Below, piece after piece: positions 41,262 to 49,515 of a stretch of 64,000 nucleotides of DNA. Below the pieces are notes generated by a model. That model was not told the origin of the DNA. It saw only the letters and a list, made by a program, of their open reading frames with translations, and did no database searches. Origin of the DNA: an uncultured Bacteroidales bacterium (GTDB lineage: Bacteria; Bacteroidota; Bacteroidia; Bacteroidales; F082); NCBI GenBank assembly GCA_900317155.1, contig ONFO01000016.1, positions 1-64,000 on the forward strand. Direction: 5' to 3'. The position numbers and the translations under genes are program-made. How positions within the stretch are numbered: position 1 is the stretch's first letter; each line of letters starts with the position of its first letter.

Positions 41262-42080
41262 TCACCCCTTAGGTTGCAGACTTCGCCGATATTCACTAGG
41301 CGACTGCCCGAGGTGCTTGGTGCAGTAGCGGCTGAAATAGGATAACGAGGTGAAGTTCATGCGGTCGGCGATCTGGGTGAGCGAGAGGCGCTCGTCGTCT
41401 AAAAAGCCTTTTAGGATGGGCACGGTGGCACGGTTGATGTAACTGCTGACGCTATGGCCCGTCACGCGTTTGACTGTGGCGGAGAGATATTTCGGCGAGA
41501 CGTTCAGCCGCTCGGCATAATAGCTCACTTCGCGCTCGGTACGATTGATGCCGGTGGCGAGCAGGTCGGTCAGCTGACGGACGATATAGGCCGTTCGGTC
41601 GCTATGGGTGTCGGTGGCATCACGTTGTGCATGAGGCTCGAAGATGTCATACATCATCGTTAGGCAGAGACTCCCCATCAATTCACGGTAAAACAGCAGA
41701 TGGCGGTCGTTGAGGCGATCACGGAGACGGTGGAAGTCGGCAAGCATGATAGCTGCCTGCTCATCGGTGAGTTTGATGACGGGATCTTGGTTGAGGGAGA
41801 TGCTTCCACCAATACTGTAATTGTTCGATGGCAGCAAGCCCGCAAGGAATTTGTTGTCGGCGGCGAACCACTCTACCTTCATTCCTGAAGCGGCGACAAG
41901 GCTCTTTGCGCGACTCGGATTTGTCATCACCACCAAATCGTTTTTCACAATGTGGTAGCATTTCGCGTTAAACACAAAGCTGCCTTCGCCTTCCGTGCAC
42001 AGCAGATGCATGCAAGTGTGGCTCCATCTGGGGTCGTTCATCCCAAGGAAGTCCGTAGCGTACTGAAAATCAATCTTCAT
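41262..42080 (-). CDS. AraC family transcriptional regulator, island copy 1
   Basis: 272 residues from the ATG at 42080; the ATG at 42095 lies upstream of the -7 box and is rejected. There is an N-terminal cupin-like sensor part and a C-terminal double HTH with LNVSPKYLSATVKRVTGHSV and MNFTSLSYFSRYCTKHLGQSP. It stands divergently from the acyltransferase-flavodoxin operon (42214 on) and is its likely activator. Ligand unknown; electrophilic or quinone compounds would fit the genes controlled. Confidence 0.85.
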   Translation of the reverse strand: MKIDFQYATDFLGMNDPRWSHTCMHLLCTEGEGSFVFNAKCYHIVKNDLVVMTNPSRAKSLVAASGMKVEWFAADNKFLAGLLPSNNYSIGGSISLNQDPVIKLTDEQAAIMLADFHRLRDRLNDRHLLFYRELMGSLCLTMMYDIFEPHAQRDATDTHSDRTAYIVRQLTDLLATGINRTEREVSYYAERLNVSPKYLSATVKRVTGHSVSSYINRATVPILKGFLDDERLSLTQIADRMNFTSLSYFSRYCTKHLGQSPSEYRRSLQPKG

Positions 42081-42083
42081 GGT

Positions 42084-42189
42084 GCAAAAATACACTTTAT
42101 TTCTCTCACTAGCACAAAAAAGATGGATTTTGTAAAAATAGTGATGCTTTTTGTGAAACTAATATCCCAGTAAGTCGCTGTATTTTTGC
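42084..42189. promoter_or_regulatory. divergent promoter region with inverted-repeat operator
   Basis: The minus-strand -7 box is TATTTTTGC (complement of 42084-42092) with TTTG (complement of 42114-42117) at a 21-bp spacing. The plus-strand -7 box is TATTTTTGC at 42181-42189. Between them CACTA (42108-42112) and TAGTG (42139-42143) enclose CAAAA/TTTTG, a candidate site for the AraC protein. Confidence 0.5.
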
Positions 42190-42213
42190 ATCGTAATCCA
42201 AAACCTGACAACG

Positions 42214-42747
42214 ATGCAAGAACAAAGAGTTGACCCCAGGCTGACCACGGCCGAAGAACATGCGGAAGGCGTGCGCCAAGCACAAATCCTTTTCAAACTG
42301 AACCACACGATGCCCTACACCGACGAGTACAATGCCCTCGTACGCGAGCTCTTCGGCGACAACCTCGATGAAGGCGGCTGGGTGATGCCAGGCCTCACAG
42401 GTGTCTGCTTCGACCGTGTACACATCGGGAAGAACGTGATGATCATGAACAACTGCCTGATGATGGCCCGCGGCGGCATCACCATCGACGACGGCGCCAT
42501 GATTGCTGCTAATGCCCAACTCATCTCCAACAACCACGACCTTTACGACCGTCAGATTCTCCTCTGCAAGCCTGTCCACATCTGCGAAAACGCTTGGATA
42601 GGTGCTGGCGCCACCATCTTGCCTGGAGTGACCGTTGGCAAGAACGCTGTCGTGGCCGCTGGTGCCGTGGTCACCAAGGACGTGGAACCCAATACAATCG
42701 TGGGCGGCAATCCTGCAAAATTCATCAAAAACATTGTAGAACTATGA
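42214..42747 (+). CDS. hexapeptide-repeat acyltransferase, copy 2
   Basis: 177 residues with left-handed beta-helix repeats. RVHIGKNVMIMNNCLMMAR, ISNNHDLYD with the catalytic His, and the ending NAWIGAGATILPGVTVG plus AAGAVVTKDVEPNTIVGG place it with sugar O-acetyltransferases, without the Mac helix. It is first in a divergent operon under the AraC gene, and its stop overlaps the flavodoxin start by 4 nt. Confidence 0.8.
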   Translation: MQEQRVDPRLTTAEEHAEGVRQAQILFKLNHTMPYTDEYNALVRELFGDNLDEGGWVMPGLTGVCFDRVHIGKNVMIMNNCLMMARGGITIDDGAMIAANAQLISNNHDLYDRQILLCKPVHICENAWIGAGATILPGVTVGKNAVVAAGAVVTKDVEPNTIVGGNPAKFIKNIVEL

Positions 42748-43343
42748 AAAGAATCATTACCGCAGTCCTGGCACTCCTCATGGCCACTGGCTGCAATGCA
42801 CAAAACAAACAAGAAGTCAAATCATCAAATAAGGACACCATGAGCAAATCCATCGTCATTTTCTTCTCCCATGCGGGCGACAACTACAGCGTGGGCAACA
42901 TCGAGGTCGGCAACACCAAGATCGTGGCCGACTACATCACTGAAATCAAAGGTGCCGACCAGTTTGAGATCGTCACACACAAGTACGACGGCATGGCCTA
43001 TATGCCACTCATCGAATTGGCCAAGGAAGAAGTCAACAAGGGCGAACTTCCGCCTTACGAAGGCACAGCCCCCGACCTCAGCCAATACGACACTGTCTTC
43101 ATCGGCGGTCCTGTGTGGTGGGGCACCTACCCTCAGGTGATGTTCACCCTCTTCAAGGACATCAACCTCGACGGCAAGACCGTCATCCCCTTTACTACTC
43201 ACGAAGGCAGCGGCCTCGCCTCCTGCGCCAGTGATGTAAAGAAAGCCTTCCCGAAAGCCAAAGTCACGGGCGAGTTCAGCATCTATGGGCACGAAGTCCG
43301 CACGGGCAAAGCGAAGGTTGAAAAATGGTTGAAAGGTCTTTGA
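42744..43343 (+). CDS. exported flavodoxin-fold lipoprotein
   Basis: 199 residues from the ATG overlapping the previous stop. The lipobox is MATGC. Flavodoxin fold: KSIVIFFSHAGDNYSVGN (FMN phosphate loop), YDTVFIGGPVWWGTYPQV (second flavin loop) and GKTVIPFTTHEGSG. An extracytoplasmic flavodoxin is notable, since most are soluble in the cytoplasm. It ends VEKWLKGL. The 3' scar of a DUF362 gene begins 4 nt later, and a broken flavodoxin end sits beyond the next gene. Confidence 0.8.
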   Translation: MKRIITAVLALLMATGCNAQNKQEVKSSNKDTMSKSIVIFFSHAGDNYSVGNIEVGNTKIVADYITEIKGADQFEIVTHKYDGMAYMPLIELAKEEVNKGELPPYEGTAPDLSQYDTVFIGGPVWWGTYPQVMFTLFKDINLDGKTVIPFTTHEGSGLASCASDVKKAFPKAKVTGEFSIYGHEVRTGKAKVEKWLKGL

Positions 43344-43346
43344 AAA

Positions 43347-43415
43347 CACGTTGAACACGCCGAAAAGATTGGCCTCGGTAGCCGCAAGTACACTATCGTC
43401 AGCATTGATAAATAA
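43347..43415 (+). pseudogene. 3' scar of a fourth DUF362 gene
   Basis: The frame reads HVEHAEKIGLGSRKYTIVSI and DK then stop. This is the extreme C-terminus of DUF362 copy 2 (IEHAEAIGLGTRKYTIVSID), with 18 of 22 residues the same. Nothing else of the gene remains. It follows the flavodoxin stop by 3 nt, so a DUF362 gene once stood after this flavodoxin. Confidence 0.85.
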
Positions 43416-43432
43416 ATAAAAACAAAAGAATA

Positions 43433-44278
43433 ATGTATTTCGACAGAAACGAGCATAAACAAGTAGTGGCACTTTTAGGTGCCGGTAGTATGGGAACCGC
43501 CATCGTGCGCCGCATTGGTGCAGGCAAGAAAATCCTTTTGGGTGACATTAGCGAGAAGGCATTGGAGCGCGTCGGTGAGGATTTCAGCCGTTGTGGTTAT
43601 GATGTGGAAACAATGCAGGTGAACGCTTTGCAGAAAGACAGTATAGAGGCTTTTGCAAATAAGGCCGCTGAATTGGGCCCTGTGATGTACTTCATCGATA
43701 CGGCTGGTGCATCGCCCAATCAGGCCAACCCCGAGCATATCGTCGACCTCGACATGGTCGGCACGGGTTATGCCGTCGATGCTTTCGGTGAAGTGATGGC
43801 CGAGGGTGGAGCTGGACTCATCATCAGCAGCCAGGCAGCCTATATGTACCCCATCCCCAATGACATCGAACTGCAATTGGTGCAGACACCGACCGCCAAA
43901 CTGAAAGAGGTGAAATTCATTCAAGAGGTGGCTATGCAGAACAGCGGCTTCGCTTATATGATAGCCAAACGATTGAACCACCTGCAGGCGCAGCGTGCCG
44001 CCGCCACCAGTTGGCGCATACGTCGTGCCCGCATCAACACCATCTCGCCAGGTGTCGTCGTCACCCCGTTGGCCTACGACGAGTTCAACGCCAACGGCGA
44101 AGGCTACCAGCGCATGATTGATGCTTCAGCCGCCCAACGCACTGGCACCAGCGACGAGATTGCCGAAGCCGCAGCTTTCTTGCTCGGTGAACATGCCAAG
44201 TTTATCACAGGCACCGACCTGCTCATCGATGGTGGTGTCATCGCTGCCATTCGTGCTGGTGAATATCAATTAGGATAA
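43433..44278 (+). CDS. short-chain dehydrogenase/reductase family oxidoreductase
   Basis: 281 residues, cytoplasmic. A Rossmann fold starts VVALLGAGSMGTAIVRRIG, with GAGSMG in place of the usual TGxxxGIG, then LLGDISEKALERV. The catalytic pattern YMIAKR (YxxxK) and SPGVVVTPLAYDEF agree with SDRs, and FITGTDLLIDGG ends it. NAD(P)-dependent; substrate unknown. It follows the DUF362 scar by 17 nt and is the third working gene of the divergent operon. Confidence 0.75.
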   Translation: MYFDRNEHKQVVALLGAGSMGTAIVRRIGAGKKILLGDISEKALERVGEDFSRCGYDVETMQVNALQKDSIEAFANKAAELGPVMYFIDTAGASPNQANPEHIVDLDMVGTGYAVDAFGEVMAEGGAGLIISSQAAYMYPIPNDIELQLVQTPTAKLKEVKFIQEVAMQNSGFAYMIAKRLNHLQAQRAAATSWRIRRARINTISPGVVVTPLAYDEFNANGEGYQRMIDASAAQRTGTSDEIAEAAAFLLGEHAKFITGTDLLIDGGVIAAIRAGEYQLG

Positions 44279-44340
44279 TAAAAATGTAAAGAAAGCCTTT
44301 CCACTTTGACCTCCAACCTTTCCCGAATGGCAATACACCT

Positions 44341-44667
44341 TTGAATATTACGGATAAATGTAATGCATCACATAATCAACGTAGTAGCTCTGATAGTAAC
44401 TCTGATAGTAACTCTGATAGTAACTCTGATAGTAGCTCTGATAGTAACTTGCTTTTATCTGACAGACAAAAAGAAGTATTGTTATACTGTATATTTCCGA
44501 GAACGAGTAGAGAAATTCTTGAACACATCAACGTAACATATCAAAAATGGAACATTGACAAGTTTATCAACACCTTGATAGATGCAGGGTTACTTGAACG
44601 AACCATCCCAAATACGCCCAATTTCCCCAACCAAAAGTATGTCGTAAAAAGGTCGAGAAATGGTTGA
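44341..44667 (+). pseudogene. winged-helix C-terminal fragment with Ser-Asp-rich repeat
   Basis: A 108-codon frame without an in-frame ATG; the only possible start is a TTG at 44341. After four SDSN/SDSS repeats it reads LSDRQKEVLLYCIFPRTSRE and FINTLIDAGLLERTIPNTPN, ending NQKYVVK. This is the C-terminal winged helix seen in AlbA_2/Schlafen-like ATP-binding proteins and some Fic proteins. It is an inserted 3' gene end inside a flavodoxin remnant. Confidence 0.55.
44383..44450 (+). repeat. 12-bp tandem repeat, five units plus a partial
   Basis: Units AGTARCTCTGAT begin at 44383, 44395, 44407, 44419 and 44431, with a partial sixth from 44443. They are in frame with the surrounding fragment and encode Ser-Asp-Ser-Asn. 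Twelve-bp units keep the frame whatever the copy number. Confidence 0.85.
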
Positions 44668-44700
44668 AGGGGCTGAAATAAGGCTCGTTTCAGTTTTAGG

Positions 44701-44742
44701 AAAAATCCGCAATTCAGGCAAAGGCTTGGATTGCGGATTTTT
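44701..44742. terminator. hairpin terminator, repeat family copy 1
   Basis: AAAAATCCGCAAT (44701-44713) pairs perfectly with ATTGCGGATTTTT (44730-44742) around a 16-nt loop; terminal A and T runs make it bidirectional. Nearly the same hairpin recurs at 52832-52872 and 59933-59975. Confidence 0.85.
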
Positions 44743-44823
44743 CATCTCTCTACCTGTTATTTCCCGTAAAATTTGTGAAACCGCCCATTTCGCAAATTGA
44801 AAGTTGGATTTCAAAATATTTTG

Positions 44824-44832
44824 TACCTTTGC
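44824..44832 (+). promoter_or_regulatory. -7 box of the YhcG-type nuclease gene
   Basis: TACCTTTGC, 15 bp before the ATG at 44848; this excludes the longer in-frame start at 44797. Confidence 0.6.
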
Positions 44833-44847
44833 AAGGTTCAAAACAAT

Positions 44848-45876
44848 ATGTCAGACTTGACCTTACATAGCAACACGGAATCCTTCATTGGCGACATCAA
44901 GCGGCTGGTGGAACAAGGGCGCAATGCGGCATACGGAGCCGTGAACGCCGTGATGATTGAGACCTATTGGCGCATAGGACAACGTATCGTGGAGCAAGAG
45001 CAAAAAGGCAAGGAACGCGCCGAATATGGAACGCAGTTGATTGAAATGCTTTCCGAGGAACTCACTAAAACATACGGTAAAGGATTCAGCAAACGTAATC
45101 TTCAGTATTTTAGAAGTTTCTATCTGACTTTCAATAACTTAGAAATTGTGCAAACGCGTTTGCACAATTTGAAGTGGTCTCATATCCTGACTACCTTGCG
45201 TGTAGAAGACCCCGTTGCGGCAAGGTGGTATTTGCAAACCGCTTCGCAGGAAATGTGGAGCGTACGCACCCTCGACCGTAACATCAGCACACAATATTTT
45301 GAACGTCATTTCAAGCAACCGCAGATTTTGGAAAACCCTGAAAACAAGGTGGTCCCTGACAAATTGGAGATTCTGAAAAGCCCCATCATGGCTGAATTTC
45401 TCGGCTTCAAGCATGACACCGACTTTTCGGAAACGGAGTTGGAAAAAGGCCTGATTTCGCATTTGCAGGATTTCTTGGTTGAGATGGGGCGTGGATTCGC
45501 GTTTGTGGCCCGTCAGCAGCATATCTTCACCGACATGGGCGACTTCTACATCGACCTTGTTTTCTACAACTATCTCTTGAAGTGCTTTGTCCTCATCGAC
45601 TTGAAGAAGGGACAAATCACCCACCAAGACGTGGGACAAATGGACATGTATGTGCGGATGTATGACGACCTGAAGCGCACCGAGGGCGACAACCCAACCA
45701 TTGGCATCGTGTTGTGCAGCGAGACCAGCAAGGACATTGCCCGTTACTCGATTCTGCACGACAGCGACAATCTTTTTGCCGCCAAATACATGCCGCTGAT
45801 GCCCACCGAGGAAGAACTGCGCCGCGAGATAGAGCAGCAAAAGGAATTGTATAGATTGCAACAAGAAAATAAATAA
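44848..45876 (+). CDS. YhcG-type PDDEXK nuclease domain protein (DUF1016)
   Basis: 342 residues, cytoplasmic. The N-terminal DUF1016_N helical domain (about 10-140) has NAVMIETYWRIGQRIVEQE and FSKRNLQYFRSFY. The C-terminal nuclease domain carries FLGFKHDTDFSETELEKGLI, GRGFAFVARQQHI, DFYIDLVFYNYLLKCFVLID and LKKGQITHQDVGQM, the E/D-xK-type core of the PDDEXK fold. Family members associate with restriction and mobile elements. Here it stands alone with its own promoter, after a terminator. The host target is unknown. Confidence 0.85.
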   Translation: MSDLTLHSNTESFIGDIKRLVEQGRNAAYGAVNAVMIETYWRIGQRIVEQEQKGKERAEYGTQLIEMLSEELTKTYGKGFSKRNLQYFRSFYLTFNNLEIVQTRLHNLKWSHILTTLRVEDPVAARWYLQTASQEMWSVRTLDRNISTQYFERHFKQPQILENPENKVVPDKLEILKSPIMAEFLGFKHDTDFSETELEKGLISHLQDFLVEMGRGFAFVARQQHIFTDMGDFYIDLVFYNYLLKCFVLIDLKKGQITHQDVGQMDMYVRMYDDLKRTEGDNPTIGIVLCSETSKDIARYSILHDSDNLFAAKYMPLMPTEEELRREIEQQKELYRLQQENK

Positions 45877-45968
45877 TTGAATATCAAAACAATAAAAACG
45901 AACTAAACAAAGAAAAGTAGCTAATCTAACATATTAAAAATCATAGCGTTTGCTATTTATTCGGCACT

Positions 45969-46087
45969 GCTCTGAAATCTGCAAATTCCAAAGAAGTGTA
46001 CTAATTTTGAATAAGTCGGCAAATGCTCGTGCGTTAGCGCGGGCATTGACTTATCAATTAGTACGGGCATTGCAGAGCCTCAGAGCG
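45969..46087. ncRNA. large imperfect hairpin, possible structured RNA or mobile-element end
   Basis: The outer arms GCTCTGAAATCTGCAAAT (45969-45986) and ATTGCAGAGCCTCAGAGC (about 46069-46087) pair with few mismatches. The inner arms GTACTAATT...ATAAGTC (45998-46016) pair with GACTTAT..AATTAGTAC (46048-46064), with AATGC/GGCATT between. Together they form a stem-loop of about 119 nt. A T8 run follows near 46113, which could end a transcript. No protein is encoded. It lies directly before a run of unrecognised genes. Confidence 0.45.
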
Positions 46088-46157
46088 TGGATAAGAAGAT
46101 GTTTCGCGCTTTTTTTTGTTAGAAAGAAAGTAAGTAATCATCAAAGTTATACCAACA

Positions 46158-46772
46158 ATGAAAACAATGCAAGAAATAGAACACATGCTCATGAGGGACT
46201 TCACCATTGAGTCCATGATGGGAAACACAATCGATTTGCAAGAGATGCCGAGTTACAGCGAGGATATTAATCTTCGGATGATGCAGGAGCAATACGCCCA
46301 TTGGTGCGTCGCCACAAAGAAGTTATTCATTAGCGATATGGTTGAACCGCACTCGATGCAAGGCCGCTTCTCCAGCATGATGAAATCATATATTGTTAAT
46401 TATGCCAATGATGCGGAAAACCAAACCAATAAGGCGATGAAGTATCTATATGACGAATCGAACAGCGATATCCTTGTTCAGCAAATATCTATGCTGGCTA
46501 AGTTCTCTCACTACAAAGATGCATATGATTTCCACGACATACCACAAGAGATGCAGAGGAAATCTCTCAATCCTGAAAGCGTTTCGGTGAGCATAGCCCT
46601 CTATGTTATATTTACCATACTGGTGAATTCAAGTGTAACTGTCAACCAATACAATGAATTGTTCACCCATGCGTGGTTCAACTACTACGAGAACTGGATG
46701 GCGCGAGAACTCATGTTCAAGATGCGTGGCAATGCCACAAAGCAAGATTTCGCCGACGTCTTGCTCATCTAG
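46158..46772 (+). CDS. protein of unknown function, first of an AT-rich run
   Basis: 204 residues, cytoplasmic, mostly helical, Met-rich at the start (MKTMQEIEHMLMRDF). It includes YAHWCVATKKLFISDM and a moderately hydrophobic VSIALYVIFTILVNSSV near residue 155. No family recognised. The run 46158-49410 is visibly richer in A+T than its surroundings and all genes point the same way, which suggests transfer as a block. A large hairpin lies just upstream. Confidence 0.55.
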   Translation: MKTMQEIEHMLMRDFTIESMMGNTIDLQEMPSYSEDINLRMMQEQYAHWCVATKKLFISDMVEPHSMQGRFSSMMKSYIVNYANDAENQTNKAMKYLYDESNSDILVQQISMLAKFSHYKDAYDFHDIPQEMQRKSLNPESVSVSIALYVIFTILVNSSVTVNQYNELFTHAWFNYYENWMARELMFKMRGNATKQDFADVLLI

Positions 46773-46805
46773 CAATTCACATTCATCAATTTAACAATAA
46801 TCATT

Positions 46806-46958
46806 ATGGACTTTTTTAGAAATCTTAAACAGACAATATGGCTTGGTAGCAATAATCACATCAATATCAAACCGATGGTTGATTCAAGCATTAATGCTTT
46901 TGAAAACGGTAATATTGCCTTTACCAACAACATATTAATTAAAACAATAAAATTCTAA
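46806..46958 (+). CDS. 50-residue small protein
   Basis: MDFFRNLKQTIWLGSNNHIN followed by KPMVDSSINAFENGNIAFT and a lysine-rich end, stop at 46956-46958. It starts 34 nt after the previous gene and ends 5 nt before the next, and its composition matches both. The start MDFFRN resembles the MGIFDFF start of the next protein. Function unknown. Confidence 0.45.
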   Translation: MDFFRNLKQTIWLGSNNHINIKPMVDSSINAFENGNIAFTNNILIKTIKF

Positions 46959-46963
46959 CAATC

Positions 46964-47764
46964 ATGGGAATATTCGATTTTTTCAACAACAAAAAGAAAG
47001 AACGTGAACAACAAGAACAACTTCGTATAAAACAGGAGGCCGAACGCAAACGCCAAGAGCAACAGAGACTGCAACAGGAGCAAGCAAGGCGTAATACAAC
47101 TACAACAACTAATGTATCAAGTCTTAAAATACTTGTTGACAAATGCGTTGAACTTGAAAGCAAAGGAAAGATTACCGAATTGCAGAATTGTTTATTTCAA
47201 CTTTATAACCAGTTTAACAAACCTGGTGCAGGTAAAAAGTTAATTTCATATCCAGAAAAAGATAATCTTACCTTATGTTTTGCTTTTATGCTTCAATATG
47301 ACTGGGTCCATGACTCTGACATTAGAGAGGTGTGGGCAGAAAATGGTTTTTATTGTATTATGGAATATATTGACCACCAGCCATATGGAAGACAAGGACA
47401 AGTCGAAGCTATGATAATATTGTTTACACTTCTTTGTGTTGGTAGAGATTCGCTCAAACCAAAAGTACAAGATATTCTAAATAAAGCAAAAAAAATGGGT
47501 AATCCCGTGTTCCACCAAGATGATTACACTATCGGTGCACAAAATGTAATTGACCAAATATCTCTATTAGCAGTAAGCGGAATCAGAGATATAGGCCAGA
47601 AAGCGATTCCTGTTATGACGCAAATAGTTACACGATATAATGGAGCAAGTTTCTTTGAATCAACAATAAAAAGAACTGACCTTATGAAATATGATGTGAT
47701 GGATGTCATTGCAAAAGCTCGATTCATTAGGGATGTGATAGGCTCTATCCTAAACGACCTGTAA
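46964..47764 (+). CDS. protein of unknown function with charged coiled-coil N-terminus
   Basis: 266 residues. MGIFDFFNNKKKEREQQEQL opens a Glu/Gln/Arg coiled coil to about residue 45, then a Thr-rich hinge, then a globular alpha-helical domain of about 215 residues (LKILVDKCVELESKGKITEL; IREVWAENGFYCIMEYID; FESTIKRTDLMKYDVMDVIA). No catalytic motif is visible. The coiled coil suggests oligomerisation or a membrane-proximal scaffold. It is 5 nt downstream of the small protein gene. Confidence 0.55.
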   Translation: MGIFDFFNNKKKEREQQEQLRIKQEAERKRQEQQRLQQEQARRNTTTTTNVSSLKILVDKCVELESKGKITELQNCLFQLYNQFNKPGAGKKLISYPEKDNLTLCFAFMLQYDWVHDSDIREVWAENGFYCIMEYIDHQPYGRQGQVEAMIILFTLLCVGRDSLKPKVQDILNKAKKMGNPVFHQDDYTIGAQNVIDQISLLAVSGIRDIGQKAIPVMTQIVTRYNGASFFESTIKRTDLMKYDVMDVIAKARFIRDVIGSILNDL

Positions 47765-47874
47765 ATCCATAACACATATCAAACATATGAAAACCAATAA
47801 CATATCGGAACATGCGATTGTGGTATAAGATAATAGAAGAACAAAGCCATTCATACAGAACATGAATTCGAACA

Positions 47875-49410
47875 ATGAAAGCAAAAACAAATACACCCAA
47901 GCGAGTTGCGAAAGACATGCGCAAGTTGTTGAGGAATGATGTAGAATTAACCAATGAGGATAGAAAACTGCGTTTGTCAGAGTACAACTATTTCTTCAAT
48001 ACGAATTATACTCATGAAGATGTATTCGGGGACAAGAATATCAAGGAAGCAACGAAAGAAAAACTTGCCTACTATGAAGATTATCCACTGTTATACATTG
48101 ATATAGAGGATTATTTGCCAGACGATAATTATAAAAAGGCTGCTCTGACATTTATTGTAAACTTCCTATATAATGATTTTTCAGAGTTTGAAGAAATGCT
48201 TGACGATGACGTTTCAATGGTGATATTCAAGCAAAAAAGCATCATCGGCAAACAGGCAGTAATGGAGTATTGGAAAGATTATAGGTATCGGATAAAGAAG
48301 GAGATAGTCAGGAGGTTTGAAGTGAAGTTTTGCCCTTATTATTCGGCAACTGGACTATATTTGGAAATAAGAGGCTACGCACCTGTTTGTTTGCTTTATA
48401 GTATTGATGAAGGCAAAATCAAAAACATGGTGTATTATTTCCCAACCGATGAAACAAGCCGCGCGCCTGATGAGATAGTGAAATCGCTTCCATATACCTT
48501 AGAAGAAGCGAGTAGACATATTGTGTGGGATGCAAAGACGGAGGCTAACCGATTGCCTTGTTTCCATTGCGGCAAGCCATCGGAGCAACTTGAATGGCAT
48601 TGGGCAAAGTATTATGAAGACCCAGATTCAATAATAAAACAGGTTTCAGTTTGCCCTGAATGCCATTGTGTTGTTGAAACCAGAGTGGAAAAACGGTTTG
48701 ATAGAGGGATGGAACTGGAAGAAATCTCACTAGAAGAAATGGCAGAAATCGAGCATAACGAAGGAATCAAAATTGTGAAAACTGACGAGACCGATGAGTT
48801 TGCTCGAATGGGAAATGAATATCGAAGCGAACTGGAAAAGATTGCCAGAGGCTCAGATGAAAGCAAAAACGCATTGTTTGGATTATTGCCTGAATTGCAT
48901 TTGCGAGACAGTTACAAGGTAGGTTTTGCGGGAAAAGATTTGGATGACATTGATGGATTTTACTATTTCTATGTGTTTGATTCTGTACTTAACATGGAAA
49001 AGCCCGTGTATCATTATGTAGATGTCAATCCAACTCCAATGGGTGTTTGGCAACTGTATTTGTTGATGAATAGCGAAGCTTTTATTGATTTCAACAATCA
49101 GCGGCGTTTGGTGAAGCCTTCCCGCCATGTTTTTGACAGATGTGATTTGGAAAAGTTGCCCGAACTGAAGAAAAGAGACATTCGACGATTAGAGCAACGC
49201 AATTATTTGTTTCCAAAGGTTAGCATCAAGAAGATGCAAGATGATGGAGAGAAATACCTTGGAGAAGTGTTTTGCACTTTTTGGCGGAGGGATGCGCTAT
49301 GGCTAGACTATCGGCGTTATATGATTGATAACAACGGAAAGGTGGATTGGAAGCACAGTGATTCATCCAATATGTTGTTGCATAGGGATCCTGGACCTGA
49401 TATTTACTAA
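47875..49410 (+). CDS. large protein of unknown function with zinc ribbon
   Basis: 511 residues. Residues about 80-200 (DFSEFEEMLDDDVSMVIFKQ, GKQAVMEYWKDYRYR) look like a SnoaL/NTF2-type domain. At about 220-265 CFHCG and CPECH form a zinc ribbon, followed by an acidic helical linker and a C-terminal domain with YVFDSVLNMEKPVYHYVDVN. No known nuclease or NTPase motif. It is the last gene of the unknown run, 110 nt after the coiled-coil gene. Confidence 0.55.
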   Translation: MKAKTNTPKRVAKDMRKLLRNDVELTNEDRKLRLSEYNYFFNTNYTHEDVFGDKNIKEATKEKLAYYEDYPLLYIDIEDYLPDDNYKKAALTFIVNFLYNDFSEFEEMLDDDVSMVIFKQKSIIGKQAVMEYWKDYRYRIKKEIVRRFEVKFCPYYSATGLYLEIRGYAPVCLLYSIDEGKIKNMVYYFPTDETSRAPDEIVKSLPYTLEEASRHIVWDAKTEANRLPCFHCGKPSEQLEWHWAKYYEDPDSIIKQVSVCPECHCVVETRVEKRFDRGMELEEISLEEMAEIEHNEGIKIVKTDETDEFARMGNEYRSELEKIARGSDESKNALFGLLPELHLRDSYKVGFAGKDLDDIDGFYYFYVFDSVLNMEKPVYHYVDVNPTPMGVWQLYLLMNSEAFIDFNNQRRLVKPSRHVFDRCDLEKLPELKKRDIRRLEQRNYLFPKVSIKKMQDDGEKYLGEVFCTFWRRDALWLDYRRYMIDNNGKVDWKHSDSSNMLLHRDPGPDIY

Positions 49411-49515
49411 TGAACTTAAATGTAGGCAGAATTAAAGGAGAATAGCAGAAAAATATTGGAATCCACGAAAAAAAGTGGTGATTTTTGCAAAACAATCCTC
49501 AATTCAGTCATAGTC

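Larger units (their letters stand above)
44283..44682 (+). pseudogene. flavodoxin gene end split by an insertion
   Basis: At 44283-44303 the bases match the flavodoxin at 42744 (18 of 20 over GTAAAGAAAGCC and flanks, reading VKKAFP). At 44650-44682 the frame reads KKVEKWLKGLK and stop, the flavodoxin C-terminus. Between lies unrelated sequence with the tandem repeat and winged-helix fragment (44341-44667). I read this as a fourth flavodoxin copy reduced to its 3' part and interrupted. Confidence 0.65.

Noticed and set aside
44383-44450. 12-bp tandem repeats considered as a CRISPR remnant
   Set aside because: Units are contiguous with no spacers and are coding-like (Ser-Asp).
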